Origin: Bradyrhizobium sp. JYMT SZCCT0180
GTDB taxonomy: Bacteria > Pseudomonadota > Alphaproteobacteria > Rhizobiales > Xanthobacteraceae
Direction of reading: 5' to 3'
DNA: 64,000 nt
Assembly: GCF_018130165.1 (NCBI RefSeq)
Contig: NZ_JAFCLZ010000015.1
Location: forward strand, 1-64,000
Numbering within the stretch: position 1 is the first letter of the stretch; every line of letters begins with the position of its first letter. The position numbers and the translations under genes were made by a program. The notes under the pieces are model-generated. The model was not told the origin of the DNA. It did not search any database and saw only the letters and a list, made by a program, of their open reading frames with translations. Of the stretch, positions 35,326 through 44,131 are shown piece after piece.

Positions 35326-35865
35326 TTACGCGCGCTGCTTTGCCGTCGCGGGGCTTGCCGGCGCGCCGGTCGGCGTATCCTGCATTGATTTGATCAGGTT
35401 GTTGCGCACGGTGACCACCGCCTTTTGCAGCTTGGGGAATTCCTCCGGCGAAAGCCCGGAAGCCTTCACCAGATTCCTTCCTCCGAGTTTTTCGCGCAGG
35501 CCCCGCCCGGCATCGGTCAGGCTGACCAGCACCTGGCGCTCGTCGGCGGCATCACGCTGCCGGCGCAGATAGCCCATCGTCTCGAGCTTCTTCAGGATCG
35601 GGGTCAGGGTGTTGGATTCGAGGAACAGCTTTTCGCCGAGACTTGAGACGGTCTGGTTGTCGTTTTCCCACAACGCCACGATCGCAATGTACTGCGTGTA
35701 GGTGAGGCCGAGTTCATCGAGAAGCGGTTTGTAGGCCCGGCCAAAGGCGAGGTTGGCCGAGTAGACCGCAAAGCACAGGAAGTCGGCGAGCTTGGGATCC
35801 GACGGCCGTGGATCCGAAGACGCTGGGTTCGAAGCCGTTGGGTTCGAAGGCTTGGTCGGTTTCAT
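35326..35865 (-). CDS. OhrR-type MarR family regulator
   Basis: 179 aa from ATG 35865 (GGGAG upstream); an in-frame GTG at 35883 lies inside a palindrome. A low-complexity Pro/Ser/Asn N-terminus (about 25 aa) precedes the wHTH. 'LADFLCFAVYSANLAFGRAYKPLLDELGLTYTQY' contains the Cys used by OhrR proteins to sense organic hydroperoxides. The DNA-binding part is 'SLGEKLFLESNTLTPILKKLETMGYLRR'. Likely a redox-sensitive repressor of itself and the divergent Tat-exported hydrolase; no ohr gene is next to it. Confidence 0.88.
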   Translation of the reverse strand: MKPTKPSNPTASNPASSDPRPSDPKLADFLCFAVYSANLAFGRAYKPLLDELGLTYTQYIAIVALWENDNQTVSSLGEKLFLESNTLTPILKKLETMGYLRRQRDAADERQVLVSLTDAGRGLREKLGGRNLVKASGLSPEEFPKLQKAVVTVRNNLIKSMQDTPTGAPASPATAKQRA

Positions 35866-35880
35866 CCTGATGCTCCCGGA

Positions 35881-35930
35881 CACCTGATCGTGACGTCAGG
35901 TGAGCATATATATCGGATACGATTAAATCG
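35881..35930. promoter_or_regulatory. Candidate MarR/OhrR operator palindromes
   Basis: Two dyads in the divergent region: CACCTGA-N8-TCAGGTG (35881-35902) and CGATTAAATCG (35920-35930). The second resembles the AT-rich palindromes bound by MarR/OhrR proteins. Both lie between the MarR start and the hydrolase promoter. Confidence 0.5.
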
Positions 35931-35936
35931 GAAGGG

Positions 35937-35964
35937 TTGACATCAGGAATAGTACCGATAATTA
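35937..35964 (+). promoter_or_regulatory. Sigma-70-like promoter of the hydrolase gene
   Basis: TTGACA (35937-35942), 16-nt spacer, TAATTA (35959-35964), about 45 nt before the ATG at 36013. Confidence 0.6.
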
Positions 35965-36012
35965 GATCGCATCCGAATAAATCGCACTCGATGTGTATCG
36001 AAGGAGATCCAA

Positions 36013-37059
36013 ATGTCCGACAACATCAACCTTGGTCGCCGCCGTTTTCTTGGCGCCGCGGCCATGACGCTGGCAACCGCCCAGGTGGCTTTGGCCGGCC
36101 CGGCCGGCGCACAGTCCGGTAACGCCAAACCAGTGAGTGCGGTCAAGCCGGGGGCGCACACGTCGTTTCCTGCCATCAAGCAGATCAATGCCGGCCTCCT
36201 CAATGTCGGATACGCCGAAGCTGGGCCCGCTGACGGTCCGCCGGTCATTCTCCTGCACGGCTGGCCCTACGACATTCACGCCTTCGTCGATGTCGCGCCG
36301 ATCCTGGCCTCGGCCGGCTTCCGCGTGATCGTGCCGCATCTGCGCGGCTACGGCACCACGCGGTTCCTCTCCGGCGACACGCTCCGCAACGGTCAGCAGG
36401 GCGTACTCGCGGTCGATGTCATTGATCTGATGGATGCGCTCAGGATCGAGAAGGCGGTTGTCGCCGGGTTCGACTGGGGCGCACGGACCGCCGACATCGT
36501 CGCGGCGATCTGGCCGCAGCGGGTCAAGGCGCTGGTCGCGGTAAGCGGCTATCTGATCGGCAGCCAACAGGCCAACAAGGCGCCGCTGCCGCCGAAGGCA
36601 GAGCTTTCCTGGTGGTACCAGTATTATTTCACCACCGAGCGAGGCCGGGCCGGCTATGAGAAATATACCCGCGATTTTGCCCGGCTGATCTGGCAAACGG
36701 CTTCGCCGAAATGGAATTTCGACGACGCCACCTTCGAGCGCAGCGCGGCCTCCCTCGACAATCCCGATCATGTCGCGATTTCGATCCACAATTATCGCTG
36801 GCGGCTCAGCCTGGCCGAGGGTGAGACGAAATACGACGATCTGGAGAAGCGGCTCGCCGCCTTTCCGGTGATCCAGGTGCCATCCATCACCCTCGAGGGC
36901 GATGCCAATGGCGCCCCGCACCCCGATCCTGCCGCCTATGCCAAGAAGTTCTCGGGCCGATACGCGCACCGCCTGATCACCGGCGGCATCGGCCACAATC
37001 TGCCCCAGGAGGCACCCCAGGCGTTTGCCGAGGCGGTGATCGACGTTGCCGGCTATTGA
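36013..37059 (+). CDS. Tat-exported alpha/beta hydrolase (epoxide hydrolase-like)
   Basis: 348 aa. Tat signal 'LGRRRFLGAAAM' (residues 6-35). Hydrolase motifs: 'VILLHGWPYDIHAF' (oxyanion HGWP), nucleophile elbow 'VAGFDWGARTADI' where the nucleophile is Asp as in epoxide hydrolases/dehalogenases, and the C-terminal 'GGIGHNLPQEAPQAF' His. Strong SD AAGGAG. Divergent from an OhrR-type regulator, so expression may respond to peroxide or a phenolic ligand. Confidence 0.88.
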   Translation: MSDNINLGRRRFLGAAAMTLATAQVALAGPAGAQSGNAKPVSAVKPGAHTSFPAIKQINAGLLNVGYAEAGPADGPPVILLHGWPYDIHAFVDVAPILASAGFRVIVPHLRGYGTTRFLSGDTLRNGQQGVLAVDVIDLMDALRIEKAVVAGFDWGARTADIVAAIWPQRVKALVAVSGYLIGSQQANKAPLPPKAELSWWYQYYFTTERGRAGYEKYTRDFARLIWQTASPKWNFDDATFERSAASLDNPDHVAISIHNYRWRLSLAEGETKYDDLEKRLAAFPVIQVPSITLEGDANGAPHPDPAAYAKKFSGRYAHRLITGGIGHNLPQEAPQAFAEAVIDVAGY

Positions 37060-37406
37060 GCCGGGACGGGCTTCCGGGAGCCTGAGATCGGGTATCCCGG
37101 AAACCCCGAATGGCGCTCTTCAGCGAAGGGTCCCTCCGGCTAAGCGGAGGGTCCTCCGCTCCGAAAAGATGAGCGGAATTCAATCACTTTTTGGCGACCC
37201 TTGAACCTTGTCTTAGTCATCTCCGACATCAACAAAGCGGGATACCTGCAAGTTAACGCAGGAAAAAGCCTTATATGCGAGGGAACCAAAGCGCTTTGTT
37301 GCCGCGCCGTCACAGGTGGGCACCGTCAGGTGCTCCGGCATTGCCGCAAAGCAACCTAATTGAGGTCACGTTGTTTGGTTTGATGATGGAACGTTAGTCA
37401 CGGGGA
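37060..37406 (+). other. Intergenic region between hydrolase and porin-like gene
   Basis: Contains a hairpin CCCTCCG-gctaag-CGGAGGG (37132-37151) without a T-run just after the hydrolase, then the leader of the outer-membrane protein gene. No ORF that I can support. Confidence 0.5.
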
Positions 37407-38123
37407 ATGAAGATGAAGAAGATTTTGCTCGGCGCTGCCGCGCTGGCCGCAATGGCGGCTCCTGCTTTCGCGGCGGACATCCAGCCTCGACCTTACACCA
37501 AGGCGCCGGCCTACACGGCGCCGGCGCTGGTCTATAACTGGACCGGTTTCTATATCGGCGGCCACGTCGGCGGGGCCTTTGCGGGTACCGACTCCCTGCA
37601 GAGCAGCGACGCGCGCTTCCTCGGCGGTGTGCAGGGCGGCTTCGACTACCAATTCGCGCCCAACTGGGTGGTGGGTGCCGAAGCCCAGTACAGCTGGCTG
37701 AACGGCAACAATAACGGCACGCTGTTTCCGGGCGGTACGCTGGTGAGCACCAATACCGACCAACTCGGTTCGGTGACCGGCCGGGTCGGCTACACCTGGG
37801 GTCCGGCGTTGCTCTACGCCAAGGGCGGTTATGCCTGGCGCGACGGCAACAATCTCGGCGTCACCGTGGGTGGCGTCCCGGCGGGCTTCACCACCAGCGG
37901 CAACCGCAAGGACGGCTACACCGTCGGCGGCGGTCTCGAATACATGTTCGCGCCCAACTGGTCGGCCAAGGCCGAGTACCAGTATTATGATTTCGGCAAG
38001 ACCACCTTCACGGCTGGCCCCGCCGACGTCACCGGCCAGAGTTTTCGGAACGACGAACACACCGTCAAGGTCGGTGTGAACTACCGGTTTGGCTGGGGTG
38101 GCCCCGCGGCCTCCAAATACTGA
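37407..38123 (+). CDS. Outer-membrane beta-barrel protein (Omp25/31-like)
   Basis: 238 aa. Signal peptide 1-23 (ends APAFAAD). Repeated 'YNWTGFYIGGHVGGAF', 'GGVQGGFDYQFAPNWVVGAEAQYSW' and final 'VKVGVNYRFGWGGPAASKY' are typical of the 8-stranded OmpA-like barrels of Rhizobiales. Major surface protein type; expected high expression. Followed by a strong terminator. Confidence 0.95.
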   Translation: MKMKKILLGAAALAAMAAPAFAADIQPRPYTKAPAYTAPALVYNWTGFYIGGHVGGAFAGTDSLQSSDARFLGGVQGGFDYQFAPNWVVGAEAQYSWLNGNNNGTLFPGGTLVSTNTDQLGSVTGRVGYTWGPALLYAKGGYAWRDGNNLGVTVGGVPAGFTTSGNRKDGYTVGGGLEYMFAPNWSAKAEYQYYDFGKTTFTAGPADVTGQSFRNDEHTVKVGVNYRFGWGGPAASKY

Positions 38124-38150
38124 CGGGCTTGCTGCGTAACCAGACGAGAA

Positions 38151-38176
38151 AAGGCCGGCGTGATGCCGGCCTTTTT
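38151..38176 (+). terminator. Rho-independent terminator of the porin-like gene
   Basis: AAGGCCGGC-gtgat-GCCGGCCTT stem followed by TTTTT, 28 nt after the stop codon. Confidence 0.9.
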
Positions 38177-38315
38177 GTTTTCAGGGGCAGCTGCCGGAGG
38201 GCACGACGCGCTATACGCAGCTGTCGGCACCCTCCAAAAAATAATTTTCGCGGTGCACGCAACTTTTTGTCATCTTCGGCTATTATGGTCCAGTCGGCTG
38301 GTTGGACAATCAAAC

Positions 38316-38555
38316 ATGCGTGCTTTTGCGTTAGGGCTGGTACTTTCCGCAGCGTCGTTGCCATGCTTTGCCCAGACTGTCCTGAAATCAGAACCGCTCA
38401 TCCTTGCTCCCTATGAAATCGCCTTCGTGCAGGACGCCAATTGTCCGGTCGGGAAGGTGCTCAAGGTGACCGGCGCGATCAGGGGACTGAACCGCCGCAA
38501 GGCTTGCGTCGTGCTCGCCTCGGAACAGGCTTCACTGGCAGCGGCGACGCCTTAA
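38316..38555 (+). CDS. Small exported protein (DUF6719-like)
   Basis: 79 aa from ATG 38316. Signal peptide 1-19 (ends PCFAQ). The mature part, 'VLKSEPLILAPYEIAFVQDANCPVGKVLKVTGAIRGLNRRKACV', is a conserved rhizobial small domain with two Cys that likely form a disulfide. Function unknown. Confidence 0.8.
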   Translation: MRAFALGLVLSAASLPCFAQTVLKSEPLILAPYEIAFVQDANCPVGKVLKVTGAIRGLNRRKACVVLASEQASLAAATP

Positions 38556-38649
38556 GAAGGCGATCGTTCGATTTTTTCCTCCGGCCGCAAGGCGGGGCCG
38601 GTCCCCTGCGGCCCCTATCTCCGCCAGCAATACTCGCCAAGCGGCTGCT

Positions 38650-38913
38650 TCAAGCGGCTTTCGAACCCAACTGCAGCACCGAACGGGCGTCGCGCTCGGC
38701 CTCGGCCTTGTTGCGCGCCGGATCTTCGTCCGGGTCCGGCTGGCACGGCTTGATCTCGTAGTCATTGTCCAGCACCGGTCGAGGCTCCTGCCTTTCCTCA
38801 TCGGAAACCGCATCGACCACCAGCCCCGACTGTCGGGCCAGCTTCCAGACATCGGCCTCGGTCGGATAGGCCTTGCTCAGCTTGGCCTCTTGGCAGAACA
38901 GCGCGTAGGGCAT
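38650..38913 (-). CDS. Small acidic protein of unknown function
   Basis: 87 aa from ATG 38913 with GGAG 8 nt upstream. 'MPYALFCQEAKLSKAYPTEADVWKLARQSGLVVD' then an acidic, Pro-rich middle ('YEIKPCQPDPDEDPARN'). I recognise the pattern as a conserved Bradyrhizobium hypothetical protein. No membrane segment. Confidence 0.75.
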   Translation of the reverse strand: MPYALFCQEAKLSKAYPTEADVWKLARQSGLVVDAVSDEERQEPRPVLDNDYEIKPCQPDPDEDPARNKAEAERDARSVLQLGSKAA

Positions 38914-39120
38914 GCAGGGGGCTCCAGCAAAAACGGTCAACGTTGCAGCCCCATTTGGGTTTCAGGCTTGGCTGCTATGCCATTCCTTCAGAGCTCGGGA
39001 AGGCAAAAATGGTCCGTTTCGGCGGTATTTTGGCGGAGTCCCTGAGTCGTAAACGAGTCATGAATCCCGCGAAAAAGAATCCCCGAGACTCCTCGGCTAG
39101 AATCGCTGGATGTTTCGGCC

Positions 39121-39231
39121 ATGAGAACGATCCTCCAGACTCACTCCTGCGAGCGTGTCCAACTCACGCTCACGGTCGCGCTGCTGGTGGCCTGCGCGGC
39201 CAACGTCGCGCTGGTCTGGGCGTGGCTCTAA
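39121..39231 (+). CDS. Possible single-pass membrane micropeptide
   Basis: 36 codons: a polar N-terminus then a hydrophobic stretch 'LTLTVALLVACAANVALVWAWL' reaching the C-terminus. No clear SD, so coding status is uncertain; included because the hydrophobic helix is well formed. Confidence 0.35.
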   Translation: MRTILQTHSCERVQLTLTVALLVACAANVALVWAWL

Positions 39232-39326
39232 CGGCTGGCGATTGACGTCGCGTCCAATCCACCCATCATGCAACACGACAAGTTCGGGCCGCGAAGCGGC
39301 TCGATGACATGACAGGCAGGACGGGA

Positions 39327-39695
39327 ATGATCGAGACGCTGCAAGCGCGGGTCAATGGCGACGCGGGACTGGTCCGGCGCGGCCGCTATCTCACGACCAG
39401 CTTTCTTCTGGAAGTCGGCCAGTCGGCCTTTCTGATTTCGATCCATGAGGGACGAATCGTGTCGGTGACGCCAGGGCCGTTGGTGATGCCGTCATCGGCC
39501 TTTGCGCTTCGCGCCTCCGAGGAGGAATGGAAGAAATTCTGGAGCGAGCGCCCGCCGCCGGGCTCCAACGATTTGCTGGCGCTGATCAAGCGGCGGGTGC
39601 TGAGGGCCGAAGGCAATCTGCAGATCTTCATGGCCCATCTGCGTTACTTCAAGGAGGCGCTCGCCAAGCTCCGCGCCACGGGAGCTGGCGCATGA
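39327..39695 (+). CDS. Hypothetical protein coupled to alpha/beta hydrolase
   Basis: 122 aa from ATG 39327 (AGGA five bases upstream). 'LTTSFLLEVGQSAFLISIHEGRIVSV...FALRASEEEWKKFWSERPPPGSNDLLAL' resembles the sterol-carrier-like (SCP2) fold in pattern, weakly. Its stop overlaps the next start (ATGA), so both are made together; it may deliver or bind the hydrolase's substrate. Confidence 0.75.
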   Translation: MIETLQARVNGDAGLVRRGRYLTTSFLLEVGQSAFLISIHEGRIVSVTPGPLVMPSSAFALRASEEEWKKFWSERPPPGSNDLLALIKRRVLRAEGNLQIFMAHLRYFKEALAKLRATGAGA

Positions 39696-40540
39696 GCGCG
39701 AGGTTCGAGCCGATCGTCGGCCGCTACATGCATCTGGAATTGTTCGGCCGGCCGCACCGCATCTACGTCGAGCAAGCGGGCGAGGGCACGCCGTTACTGT
39801 GCCTGCACACCGCGGGCAGCGATGGCCGGCAATACCGCGCGCTGATGAACGATGCGCGCGTCACCTCAAAACATCGCGTCATCGCCTTCGACATGCCCTG
39901 GCACGGCAAATCCTCGCCGCCGGCCGGCTGGCACGAGGAGGAATACCAGCTGACCTCGGCGCAATACACGACCATGGTTCTGGAAATTTCGGCGGCACTC
40001 GAGCTCGACACGCCGATTCTGATCGGCTGCTCGATCGGCGGCCGCATCGCGCTGCATCTGGCGCTCGAACACCCCGAGCGCTTTCGCGCCATCATCGGTC
40101 TGCAGGCCGGTGCGCATGTCGATCCCTATTACGATTTGAATTTCCTGCACCGGCCGGATGTGCATGGCGGCGAGGTCTGCGGCGCCATCGTCTCCGGACT
40201 GGTGGGCCCCGATGCGCCGGAACGTGAGCGTTGGGAAACGATCTGGCACTACATGCAGGGCGGGCCCGGCGTGTTCAAAGGCGATCTGTATTTCTACAAG
40301 CTCGACGGCGACATCCGCGGCCGCGTCGCAGAGATCGACACCAGGCGCTGTCCGCTGTTTCTGCTATCCGGCGAGTATGATTACTCCTGCACCCCGGAGG
40401 AGACGCTGGCCGTGGCCAACAGCATCAGGGGTTGCGAAGCCACCATCATGAAGGGGCTCGGCCACTTCCCGATGAGCGAAAATCCGGAGCTGTTTCTGAC
40501 GCACCTGCTGCCGGTGCTGGAGAAGATCGGCGGGGGCTGA
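39692..40540 (+). CDS. Alpha/beta hydrolase
   Basis: 282 aa cytoplasmic hydrolase. Motifs: 'PLLCLHTAGSDGRQY' (oxyanion), 'LIGCSIGGRIAL' (nucleophile Ser elbow), 'LLSGEYDYSCTPEE' (Asp) and 'MKGLGHFPMSENPE' (His). The organisation resembles C-C bond hydrolases or esterases of aromatic and acid catabolism. It overlaps the upstream gene by 4 nt. Followed by a family-B inverted repeat. Confidence 0.9.
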   Translation: MSARFEPIVGRYMHLELFGRPHRIYVEQAGEGTPLLCLHTAGSDGRQYRALMNDARVTSKHRVIAFDMPWHGKSSPPAGWHEEEYQLTSAQYTTMVLEISAALELDTPILIGCSIGGRIALHLALEHPERFRAIIGLQAGAHVDPYYDLNFLHRPDVHGGEVCGAIVSGLVGPDAPERERWETIWHYMQGGPGVFKGDLYFYKLDGDIRGRVAEIDTRRCPLFLLSGEYDYSCTPEETLAVANSIRGCEATIMKGLGHFPMSENPELFLTHLLPVLEKIGGG

Positions 40541-40570
40541 GCGATGGCCGCATGGTTCGCCTGGCGACGC

Positions 40571-40694
40571 GTAGCGTCGTCCAGAGACGCACGGCTTTGC
40601 CGCGCTCCTCACCATGAGGTTCGAGACTTTCTGCTGAGTCCTCATCTTCCAGACCTCATCCTGAGGAGGCGCGAAAGCGCCGTCTCGAAGGATG
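40571..40694. repeat. Intergenic inverted repeat (family B)
   Basis: Left 'gctcctcaccatgaggttcg', right 'cctcatcctgaggaggcgc' and 'gtctcgaaggatga'. Related to 18241-18352. Between convergent genes. Confidence 0.7.
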
Positions 40695-40723
40695 AAGCCA
40701 CCGAACCGGAAACGTTTTGGGTG

Positions 40724-41134
40724 CTATTTGCTCAGCGGCGGCGGCGCAGTGTCTTCGCGCAGCGCGGCGTGGACCTTGGCCATCGTGGCGCTGCAATAGG
40801 CCTCGCGCTCGCGGTTGAAGCGTTCCTGATGCGCGCGGAAATTGGCGACACGGGCGCGGATCTCGGACTGGAAGTCGACCTTGGGCTCGGGACGTGCGCT
40901 CTGGACCGGCTTTGGCGGCACGACGGAGATGGTTTCGGCCAGCACCGCCTCGATGTCAGGCATCGACACCGCGGCTGTGGCCTTGGGCACGTCAAAGGGT
41001 GCGGGCGCTTCCGGGCTTACGAAAGAGGCTGGATTCGCGAGGAATTGCGCGGCGTCCGGCTTCTTTCCGGTCACCGATTGCACGAATGCCATTGTCTGCG
41101 CGATCAGGAGGTCGCGTTCTTTCATCCATTTCAT
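40724..41134 (-). CDS. Hypothetical protein, phasin-like length
   Basis: 136 aa. SD GAGGTG 5 nt before ATG. N-terminal helix 'LLIAQTMAFVQSVTGKKPDAAQFL', a Pro/Ala/Val-rich middle and a charged C-terminal helix 'IRARVANFRAHQERFNREREAYCSATMAKVHAAL'. No enzyme motif or signal peptide. Likely a helical soluble protein; function unknown. Confidence 0.75.
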   Translation of the reverse strand: MKWMKERDLLIAQTMAFVQSVTGKKPDAAQFLANPASFVSPEAPAPFDVPKATAAVSMPDIEAVLAETISVVPPKPVQSARPEPKVDFQSEIRARVANFRAHQERFNREREAYCSATMAKVHAALREDTAPPPLSK

Positions 41135-41429
41135 CGCACACCTCAGCCCAAGTCATTCGAGCAAAAGGCTTTTGTGGAATCAAGAGCAAGTGTTGAACTT
41201 GGCTAATGAAGGCATTCGATTTGCCGGCGAGGTGACAAAAGGGCGACACCCGTGTGCGGGACACCCTGCGTAGCGCCGCCGCCAGGGGCTATGGGGACAG
41301 CGCAGGGCCCAGACACAAAATCGCGAAACAACCCCATGCAAAGATAGAACGGGCGGCGGCTCGCAGCACGGTGCTTGCGTAAGGCATAAGAAAATGGGGC
41401 GGCCGTCACGGCCGGACCCTCAATCCCGC

Positions 41430-41750
41430 TTAGCGCTCGCGCGGATTGGTGTTGGGCACGAAAGGTGCGCCGATCACCCGGACTGGCGTTTGGTCGATGA
41501 GCCGGGCTGGTTGACGTGCCGCCGGCGAAGCCGCGGCGGCCTTGGTCGACGACGCAGGCGCCACGGTGGCCGACGATGAAGCCATCGCGGCGGCCGACGA
41601 CGAAGACGTCGCGGCGGCGGCATAGACCTGCCTGTTTTTGCTCACGGCGGGGGCGGGTTCCCAAAAGCCGACGGCGCCAGCGATCACAGCACTCACCAAG
41701 GTAACGCCGGTGAGCAACACCAGATTGCAGTTCTCTTCTCGAATTCTCAT
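41430..41750 (-). CDS. Small membrane-anchored or exported Ala/Ser-rich protein
   Basis: 106 aa. One hydrophobic segment (about residues 9-28) followed by a long Ala/Ser/Thr low-complexity region and 'PVRVIGAPFVPNTNPRER'. The final block is conserved-looking, the middle is filler. The start has a weak SD. Function unknown. Confidence 0.65.
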   Translation of the reverse strand: MRIREENCNLVLLTGVTLVSAVIAGAVGFWEPAPAVSKNRQVYAAAATSSSSAAAMASSSATVAPASSTKAAAASPAARQPARLIDQTPVRVIGAPFVPNTNPRER

Positions 41751-41920
41751 GCAGAAAAAACGTGATCGGCAGGGGATGGTTCCGCGTGCCGACGGGAACC
41801 CAAAATGCCGCAGCTAACCGCTGGAACAAAGATTAAATGTGCATTTCGTAACACAGGGTCCGGAACGATTCCCGCGTTGCAACGTAATTTCTGCGGGCAG
41901 GCAAGCGGGAGATAGCAGCG

Positions 41921-42109
41921 GTGGTGGGCAGGCAGTATCTGACGCGTCAGGCAACTACGCTTCTCAAATTTGCACGGACAGTCACGGACCCGAATGTGGC
42001 AGCGGGCCTGGTCGAGAAGGCCGCCGATCTCAAATCCCGGGTCGATGATCCGAACCGGTCGGACAAGAGTCCGAGAGCGCCGGATGTCGAGCGGACCAGC
42101 AGTCGATAG
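41921..42109 (+). CDS. Small helical protein
   Basis: 62 aa with GTG start (41921, or GTG 41924). 'QYLTRQATTLLKFARTVTDPNVAAGLVEKAADLKSRVDD' forms two amphipathic helices, a pattern I associate with small rhizobial hypothetical proteins. GGGAG lies about 10 nt upstream. Confidence 0.6.
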   Translation: MVGRQYLTRQATTLLKFARTVTDPNVAAGLVEKAADLKSRVDDPNRSDKSPRAPDVERTSSR

Positions 42110-42305
42110 CGCAGCGACGCCGCATGCAGGAAGGCCGCATGATCTGCGCTCGCAAGCCGACGCGCGATCACATAACCGCCATCCGGAACTCCGTTGAATC
42201 ATCGGAACAGGATTCCGTTTCCCAAAACTGCAAAAATTAACCTGCGCAAGTTCCTGCAACACGCACGCTCGGCAGGCGTTAACCCGGCAACGGAAAGGAG
42301 CGCAC

Positions 42306-42581
42306 ATGCGAAAGATAGGATTAACTCTCGCAGCCGTTGCAGCGCTTGCGACAACCGCTGTCGTCAATTCGCCGGCCGAGGCCCGCGGCGGGCGTAACGC
42401 GGCGATCGGCTTCGGTGTGGCCGCAGGCGTGCTAGGCGCGGCCGCGGCAGCCAATGCCTACAACAACGGTTACTACTACGGACCGAGATACGGCTATTAC
42501 GGCGGTGGGCCGTACGCCTATTACGATGATGGCCCGCGATACTACCGCCGCCACTATCATCGACACTACCATCATTGGTAA
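42306..42581 (+). CDS. Small secreted Gly/Tyr-rich protein
   Basis: 91 aa. Signal peptide 1-26 (ends PAEARG), a glycine-rich helix 'IGFGVAAGVLGAAAAANAY', then a Tyr/Gly/Pro/His-rich tail ending in alternating His-Tyr. SD GGAAAGGAG. This class is abundant in Bradyrhizobium and may bind the cell wall or metals. Followed by a terminator. Confidence 0.88.
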   Translation: MRKIGLTLAAVAALATTAVVNSPAEARGGRNAAIGFGVAAGVLGAAAAANAYNNGYYYGPRYGYYGGGPYAYYDDGPRYYRRHYHRHYHHW

Positions 42582-42588
42582 CGAAGAG

Positions 42589-42611
42589 GCCCGGAGCAAT
42601 CCGGGCTTTTT
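42589..42611 (+). terminator. Rho-independent terminator
   Basis: GCCCGGA-gcaa-TCCGGGC stem followed by TTTTT, 8 nt after the stop codon of the Gly/Tyr-rich protein. Confidence 0.9.
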
Positions 42612-42621
42612 CTTTGCGCTG

Positions 42622-42735
42622 TCAGATAAACAGCTTGGCGACGGCCAGCACCATCAAAGCGGCAATGCAGAGATACATCAGGGCGAATAGGCGCCGGTCC
42701 TGTTTGGCGTGCCGTTCCGAAATCTTACCAGTCAT
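42622..42735 (-). CDS. Possible 37-aa membrane protein
   Basis: Starts MTGKISERHAKQDRRLF and continues as a hydrophobic helix 'ALMYLCIAALMVLAVAKLFI'. A basic cytoplasmic head plus one TM. No strong SD; a longer in-frame ORF to 43026 looks non-coding. Kept at low confidence. Confidence 0.4.
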   Translation of the reverse strand: MTGKISERHAKQDRRLFALMYLCIAALMVLAVAKLFI

Positions 42736-43024
42736 GAAATCAGTAAATGGATCTTGCACGGTGGCCCTCTGAAGCAAGGCCGTACAGGTTCTGATTTGCG
42801 ATTCCCGGTCAAGAGTCGCTTGAGATTTTTTGATGTTGCGGTCGGCATAAAGCGGCTCGCAGAGCACGGCGCCAAGAGTGTTCACTGTGAATAGTGAGGA
42901 TAACGGGAAATCTCGCCGTGGCTGTGAATATCGAGGATTGAGTGCAGAATGCTGCTTTGGGGTCGGATAATTCGAAGCGCGCACTTCAGAACCGTATTCA
43001 TCAAGCCATTGTTCGGGAGGTGCC

Positions 43025-43288
43025 ATGTTGAAATATAATGGTGTCAGCTCGCCGGCGGCCTATGTCTGCCACGTGGTTTGCTTCTTTATCGGTTGGGCCG
43101 CGCTCGCGCTTTTCACCGCCAATCGGGTGAAAGTCGATTACTCCGAAGGGCCGAGCTGGAATCCATTTTCAAGATTGCCGGACGGCTCGCCTGCGATTTC
43201 CGAATACGCGGTGGATGTGCTCGGCGTCGGCGTCATGATCGCTGCGCTCGGGCTCGCGTGGCTGATACGGCGCTGGATGCTGATGTAA
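43025..43288 (+). CDS. Two-helix membrane protein
   Basis: 87 aa with a strong SD (GGGAGGTGCC-ATG). TM1 about residues 12-31, a polar loop 'NRVKVDYSEGPSWNPFSRLPDGSPAISEY', TM2 about 62-83. Function unknown; no neighbours in the same unit. Confidence 0.8.
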   Translation: MLKYNGVSSPAAYVCHVVCFFIGWAALALFTANRVKVDYSEGPSWNPFSRLPDGSPAISEYAVDVLGVGVMIAALGLAWLIRRWMLM

Positions 43289-43496
43289 ACGGTGCAAGCG
43301 TCGTTGTCGTATTTGCGACTTTGAACGCGGACTGGCGCCGGTAAAACCGTCCGGCATTCAATTATATCAATACCTTACGGCGACCGTGACCCACTGTCGG
43401 AAAATGTCATTTTTTGTGAACAGTTTCACAAGGCCGCTATCCAGCGCCAGCGCGTTAGGTTAAGTGACGCAAGGTTGGGACAACACCGGAGCGATC

Positions 43497-43607
43497 ATGA
43501 CAACAGTGCAGGCCATTGCATTTGGGGCCATGCTGGCTTGGACCCCGGCGCTCATCATTATGGCGTTCTTGTTGTGGAATGTTCCCGACCTCGACGAGAA
43601 AGAATAG
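43497..43607 (+). CDS. 36-aa membrane micropeptide
   Basis: MTTVQAIAFGAMLAWTPAL... single TM (residues 5-28) and an acidic end 'VPDLDEKE'. SD CGGAG five bases before ATG. Typical of single-TM micropeptides in this genomic group. Confidence 0.65.
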   Translation: MTTVQAIAFGAMLAWTPALIIMAFLLWNVPDLDEKE

Positions 43608-43856
43608 CCTCGTTGCGTCGCCGGTGCCGTCAGCGCTTCGCCCTGCCGTCGACCTGACGCCAGAGCGACGAACCATTTCCATTTTCGACCGAAGCTCTGG
43701 ACCACTCTGAACTGGCGCCGATACGCCATGAGTTAGCTTGGCTGCAGGTCGCGCAAATTGGTCGTCCCCCGGTTCCGAATTAGGACATCAGACTTCTTGC
43801 ACGGTCATTTGCTGGCCATGCAGCGCGAAGCAGTTCGTGCTGAATCACGATCGGGA

Positions 43857-43970
43857 TTACCCGGCTTGCCTGTTCCGGCTAAACACAAGACCAAGGCAGC
43901 CCATTGCGATCAAAATTGCTCCCGCGATCATTAGCCAATACGGCAAGTCAATCGACGACAGCAGCTCCAT
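43857..43970 (-). CDS. 37-aa membrane micropeptide
   Basis: MELLSSIDLPYWLMIAG... one TM (residues 11-30) then a basic tail SRNRQAG, giving an N-out/C-in topology by the positive-inside rule. Weak SD. Missed by ordinary length cut-offs. Confidence 0.55.
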   Translation of the reverse strand: MELLSSIDLPYWLMIAGAILIAMGCLGLVFSRNRQAG

Positions 43971-44131
43971 TTATTCTGCTCGTTTCTCTGCAGCTTCAGC
44001 CAGCGCAGGCAGCTCTCTGCGTTCTGCCGGTGATTTCGGACGGCATTATGACTGCCGCGCCTCTTCGGCCCCATTTCTCTATCGCTTCTGGTCGGATCGA
44101 GCGGCAGCCGTAAGGAGTTTGTCGGAAGAGT

